Origin: Oscillibacter sp. 1-3
GTDB lineage: Bacteria; Bacillota; Clostridia; Oscillospirales; Oscillospiraceae
Length of the DNA stretch: 35,967 nucleotides
Assembly (NCBI RefSeq): GCF_000403435.2
Contig: NZ_KE159713.1
Coordinates: forward strand, 12,470 to 48,436
Direction: 5' to 3'
The notes under the pieces are model-generated. The model was not told the origin of the DNA, ran no database searches, and saw only the letters and a list, made by a program, of their open reading frames with translations. Every line of letters starts with the position of its first letter. Position 1 is the first letter of the stretch. A program made the position numbers and the translations under genes. This document shows, piece by piece, positions 33,901 through 35,967 of this stretch.

Positions 33901-35967
33901 CGCTTGTCAGCTTATAGGCGTTAATCGCTCCCGTATAGGTAAAGGGCGCCCAATGGAGGGTTGTGTCTGGCATGTCACTGTTTACCGTTCCGGGAATCTC
34001 CGCCCCGGACAGGTCGAACCAATAGGTTTCACCGGGGGTGAGGGCAGGGAACATATCCAAAATAAGCGAGGCCGCGTCGCTTGTGAGACTTCCATATCTG
34101 TTGGAAACAACGCACCGATAGTTCCAGCCCTCCATGCTCGTGGCTGCCGCAGTTATGGTATAACTGCTTTCTGTCGCGCCGGGAATATCTTCCCAAGAGC
34201 CGTAAGCGCCGCCCTGTCTTACTTGCCATTGATAGGTGAGTGGGCCTGCGTCGCTGACGGCTATGGTAAAGGTCGCCGCTTCCCCTGCGCGAACAGTTAT
34301 ACTCTGGGGCTGCTCCGTAATCGTGGGCAGCGCTGCCCAGCAAGCGGTCAGGGCTGTTACTGTGGACGGAATATCCTCGCCCGCCTGGTATAGCGTACCG
34401 TCACCGTCTTTCCAGGCATCAAACCCCTTCCCCTCCGGGGCGGTCAGGCCCTCGCCGCTGGGGGCTTTGAAGCTCTCCCCGGACTTCACCACAATGTAGA
34501 CGGGGCCGCTCTGCGCCGCGTTGGACGTTCCGGCTTTGCCGCCGTTCAAATCCAGCGTGACAACGTTTAGACCGTCAGAGCCCAGGGCGTCAGGGTCCAG
34601 AATTTCAAGGACGGGGCGAAAACCGACATAAGCAATCCGATACGTCGCATTGTAGTGGCCGAAGCTGCGGGCCGAACGATACCCCCGCGCCGCACGATTC
34701 GATGAATTATCAGCATATGTGTCCTGCCCCCATGAGAGCATATTACGCCAGTTATTGATATATCCAGCATTTTTATTCAAGATCTCGTCCCACTCGTTGC
34801 TTTCCGGAATGCCGCGCTCAGAATTACCGGAACCAGTAAAACCGCTTCCCGCCGAGGGCGCACGCATGGTGTAGTCCACGCCGCCGCTGGCGTAGGCTGT
34901 GCCGAAAATCATGTTTTTATTGTTCAACTCGTTCCAGGTTACGGAATGGGTTACATTGTAGTCCGCAATGAAAAGGTTGTGGGGGTATGGAGATACTGAA
35001 TCGTCCGTGCTGACACCCTCAACAGTACGGCTATAAGCATTGACTGCCCCCGCATAGGTAAAGGGCACCCAATGGAGGGTGGCGTCCGGCACGGCACTGT
35101 TTACCGTTCCGGGAATCTCCGCCCCGGACAGGTCGAACCAGTAGGTTTCACCGGGGGTGAGGGCGGAAATCCGTTCCGTTACAAAAACCGCTCTGATGGT
35201 CACGTTTTCAGCGGGCATGGTGAAGCGGTTGTCAACGATTGTCGCGTCGCCGGATATAACCGCCCATCCCTCGAACCAGTAGCCGTTGTCCGCCTCGGCG
35301 GTCAGTATAATTTCTGTTCCCGGAATCGCAGAGTTCAAGGAAGCGGAAGCTGTGCCGTTTCCGCTGGTTTGCACGGTTACGTTACGTGGGGGCAGAGACT
35401 TCCACTGCGCGGTCAACTCTGTCACCCCGGCGGGAACTGTGTCTCCCGGCTCATAGACATTTCCAGAACTGTCTGTCCAATTAGGAAAAGATTCCTTCCA
35501 TTGAGCGGTCAGGCCCTCGCTGCTGGGGGCGGTGAAGCTCTCGCCGGACTTGACCACGATATTGACGGACGCCGTGTCGGACGTTCCGGCTTTGCCGCCG
35601 TTCAAATCCAACGTGACAACTTGCAGGCCAGAGGTCAGAGCGTCAGGGGCCGGGAGTTCAAGGACGGGGCGAAAACCGACGCGCACGTCCCGAGTCGTAG
35701 CAGAGCTGTTGCTCCAGAAGCGGGCCGAGAGAGACCCCCGAATCGCACGACTCGATGTGTAAAATGAACTGGTATCCTGCCCCCAGGAATATGCCCCACT
35801 CCAGTTTTTAATATACTCGTCTGACTTATTCAAAATCGTATCCCACTCGTTGCTTTCCGGAATGCCGCGCTTAGAATTACCGGAACCAGTAAAACCGCTT
35901 CCCGCCGAGGGCGCACGCATGGTGTAGTCCACGCCGCCGCTGGCGTAGGCTGTGCCGAAAATCATGT
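27926..35967 (-). CDS. Giant SLH-anchored surface protein with lectin-like variable modules, N-terminus outside window
   Basis: The frame is open for 2,679 codons and continues past the window end, so the signal peptide is not seen. From the N-terminal side it has four modules starting ETYWFDLSGAEIPGTVNS (first one partial) and ending GFRPVLE or GYRPVLE. These alternate with InlB-type repeats (VVTLDLNGGKAG, then a TALTACW end) and Ig-like domains (TEQPQSITVRAGEAATF). Next come YDG/MBG-type repeats (SKTYDGTT, NKTYDGST; about 30-32.1 kb), further Ig-like repeats (TLTGLPSGGSA) and a GKVSSN repeat. Three SLH domains close the protein (GYGNGQFGPD, GYGNGMFGPD, GYGDGRLGPQ; 27.96-28.48 kb). SLH domains bind cell-wall polymer, so the lectin-like part is displayed outward. 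The modules look diversified. Confidence 0.9.
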   Translation of the reverse strand, partial: MIFGTAYASGGVDYTMRAPSAGSGFTGSGNSKRGIPESNEWDTILNKSDEYIKNWSGAYSWGQDTSSFYTSSRAIRGSLSARFWSNSSATTRDVRVGFRPVLELPAPDALTSGLQVVTLDLNGGKAGTSDTASVNIVVKSGESFTAPSSEGLTAQWKESFPNWTDSSGNVYEPGDTVPAGVTELTAQWKSLPPRNVTVQTSGNGTASASLNSAIPGTEIILTAEADNGYWFEGWAVISGDATIVDNRFTMPAENVTIRAVFVTERISALTPGETYWFDLSGAEIPGTVNSAVPDATLHWVPFTYAGAVNAYSRTVEGVSTDDSVSPYPHNLFIADYNVTHSVTWNELNNKNMIFGTAYASGGVDYTMRAPSAGSGFTGSGNSERGIPESNEWDEILNKNAGYINNWRNMLSWGQDTYADNSSNRAARGYRSARSFGHYNATYRIAYVGFRPVLEILDPDALGSDGLNVVTLDLNGGKAGTSNAAQSGPVYIVVKSGESFKAPSGEGLTAPEGKGFDAWKDGDGTLYQAGEDIPSTVTALTACWAALPTITEQPQSITVRAGEAATFTIAVSDAGPLTYQWQVRQGGAYGSWEDIPGATESSYTITAAATSMEGWNYRCVVSNRYGSLTSDAASLILDMFPALTPGETYWFDLSGAEIPGTVNSDMPDTTLHWAPFTYTGAINAYKLTSEQATTQEYADTSRYDHSLFIADYNVIHSVSWDDLNNKGMIFGTAYASSGVDYAMRAPSAGSDSTGSGDRERGIPQSNEWDKILNKSDEYIKNWSGEYSWGQDTNSSSTSTRAVRGSHSARNWSYYTATNRFVNVGFRPVLELPAPDQLASDSLKVVTLDLNGGKAGTSNVAQSGPVRIVVKSGQAFAAPSGEGLTAPEGKGFAGWEDGNGTLYQAGEDIPSTVTALTACWTALPTITEQPQSITVRAGEAATFTMTARDTIPFTYQWQISRGGADGPWEDISGATESSYTIAAATVNMDGWYRCVVANRYGSLASDAASLALIQFPALAPGGIYWFDLSGAEIPGTVNSAMPDTTLHWVPFTYAGVVNAYKLASAQATTQEYADTNRYGHSLFIADYNVTHTVPWTELNNKSLIFGTPYTSGGVSYTMRAPSGGSDSTGSGKNVRGTPQSNEWDMILNKSDEHIKNWDWIGSWGQDSTSTSSRVKRGGYGSNSARRMVSSQATGGSAQSGYRPVLELPAPGTLGSGLRVVTLDLNGGRIGGTWGRSGPCDIVVKSGENFKAPSGEGLTVPDGKPALSGWKGDNGVLYSAGDNVPSTVTKLTALWGLDLADAAVTVSNDGLTYNGQAQTPAVTVTLYGKTLTQGTDYTVSYSNNTNAGTATVTLTGTGSCSGTAETTFEIAPKEITAALTGTTSKTYDGTTEPPAGLSLTLTDVVSGESVTAKAANISYNSANVNEANTITASGITLTGADAGNYRLASSTASVAGTITKSQPAIAFNSGYNPDKAYDGQEVGTPAAGDLTITGAAFDDVRFTWDAAPLNAGTYTLTATIPATDNTETAVATKTVVISRKAVTPTVTITPDSYEYTGSAIQPSGDAVKALDGDKEIASTEYTLSYGENIHVGIGTVTVTDAPGGNYEIAETTQNFTITKKLQDTLSITGKPGTTAYGDTFQLTTGGGSGEGAVTWSVTGPATVSSTGEITITGVGSVTVKAVKAGGGNYEDAEAALTFEAAKKPVTAVVTAANKTYDGSTSATVTAEVTTGLLAGDSITISGVTGAFANANAGAGKTVTVDSSGASISGANADKYQINFPASTTAGIEKANASIATAPAGKTGLTYTGAAQALVTAGTASVGEVVYSLAETGTYSTTIPTGTNAGSYTVWYKIADTDNYNGTAPVKVDVTISKVNYTGEKAGSTSGKYGREKTYDLKNLLPEGYVLGTITTTDTNSIFEGTPTVSGTILTYKLADNAGVGKTGTITIPVIKSTNYNAFNLTITVTVTNVRIPTLTVNPISVTYTGSSVSSSQITGTATLDGRTIAGSWSFAGGQALTNVADSGVKSVVFTPTDTGEYGTASGTVTVTIRKATPSLTLTPSPVTLPNGGTVTLTLTGLPSGGSAGMTCSEASIAVTKGSGNTWTAELPAGGASYTFTATYTGDGNHNGTTANCTVSVDKISPTLKLSPSSDTLLGGGTVVLTLTGLPSGGSATVTCSGGITVAKGTGNTWTATLPNSTATYTFTASYAGNNSYHPANAVCTVETKEVIILPDPPADDGGTKFELVMETGISQVPAGLKDIETLNTPERLETAMRTEITQATSGIPQANTAVYNVTLMVSTDGGVTWTPATKDNFPTGGLTVTLPYPSGTNSSYRFTVVHMFTTSDFGKTPGATEVFTPDKVKNSAQGIQVVVTGLSPISVGWTAPATTPDPSTGGNHGGGGWSSSAYAVTVEKAEHGKVSSNRVNASGGSTVTLTAAPDSGYVLDTLTVSDSLGNKIKLTAQGSGKYTFTMPSRAVTVKATFVPLPDDTQKPCDGGASCPSRSFTDLGSVGTWYHEAVDYVLRHGLMGGYGNGQFGPDNHLSRAQFAQILFNKEGRPLVDYLLQYGDVPEGAWYAGAIRWATSMGIIGGYGNGMFGPDDPITREQLAVMLWRYAGSPAATNKELHFSDESEISGYAMEALRWAVENGILNGYGDGRLGPQGQATRAQVAQMLKNFIEHLEEAT
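32365..32510 (-). other. Variable region of lectin-like module 4 (more diverged)
   Basis: SWGQD, SAR and GYRPVLE scaffolds are kept, but this copy has small length differences and more general divergence, including synonymous changes. It may no longer be diversified. Confidence 0.5.
33490..33629 (-). other. Variable region of lectin-like module 3
   Basis: It has the most AAC/AAT codons of the copies (for example at the positions read TTC and CGC in module 1), so it is closest to the expected unmutated template. Confidence 0.6.
34614..34755 (-). other. Variable region of lectin-like module 2
   Basis: It ends GFRPVLE like modules 1 and 3. Variable codons include TAT, AAT, CAC, TAC, AGC and GGC where the other copies have different NNY codons. 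The invariant SWGQD, RG and SAR scaffolds are kept. Confidence 0.6.
35666..35803 (-). other. Variable region of lectin-like module 1
   Basis: Between NW-SGAY and GFRPVLE this module differs from module 3 almost only in non-synonymous changes at the first two bases of NNY codons, while flanks are nearly identical. Examples: TAC/AGC, TTC/AAC, GAC/TTC, CGC/AAC. Confidence 0.6.

Noticed and set aside
27926..35967. Short tandem repeats in the surface gene as a CRISPR array
   Set aside because: The repeats are in-frame protein modules several hundred bases long, not short direct repeats with spacers.

Overview
The window looks like chromosomal DNA of an anaerobic gut bacterium of the Clostridia (Oscillospirales-like). 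This rests on Gram-positive ribosome-binding sites, lipoprotein-anchored PstS and PhoA, tandem large serine recombinases of the Tn4451/Tn5397 type, and a giant SLH-anchored surface protein. No tRNA, rRNA, CRISPR array or reverse transcriptase gene was found. The genus is an inference.

Layout. (1) 1-2.4 kb is accessory DNA: a zinc-ribbon protein running off the left edge, a small XRE repressor, a SLOG-fold protein coupled to a lipoprotein, and a run of stem-loops that could be an origin of transfer. (2) 2.4-14.8 kb is a phosphate-starvation island: a HAD phosphatase divergent from alkaline phosphatase phoA, a YibE/F membrane protein, a Na/Pi cotransporter with a PhoU tail, then pstS-pstC-pstA-pstB-phoU and the phoB-phoR two-component system. 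Pho-box-like TTTTACA repeats spaced about 11 bp lie before the HAD gene, phoA, the cotransporter and pstS, so PhoB/PhoR probably controls the whole island. (3) 14.8-15.6 kb holds a second XRE regulator and a strong terminator.

(4) 15.6-27.5 kb contains two related but diverged mobile elements placed tail to tail. Each starts with a hairpin, a short leader ORF with a strong Shine-Dalgarno site and a small DeoR-type HTH gene. Next comes about 590 nt of non-coding but highly conserved DNA, then two overlapping ParB-like genes (the second DUF6551-like), a small accessory protein, and large serine recombinase(s). The left copy has two full recombinases and a stub of a third; the right copy has one. 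The non-coding segment includes a 154-nt block with only 2 differences between copies, although the flanking proteins have diverged strongly. It can fold into several helices, one of which shows a compensatory base-pair change. I regard it as a candidate undescribed structured RNA (or DNA element) tied to these ParB-like/recombinase elements.

(5) 27.9-36 kb is the C-terminal 2,679 residues of a giant minus-strand surface protein. It has four tandem lectin-like modules, InlB-type and Ig-like repeats, YDG/MBG-like repeats and three C-terminal SLH domains. The lectin-like modules differ mainly at NNY codons while the flanking sequence is nearly identical. That is the signature expected of diversity-generating-retroelement variable regions; no template repeat or reverse transcriptase lies in this window.
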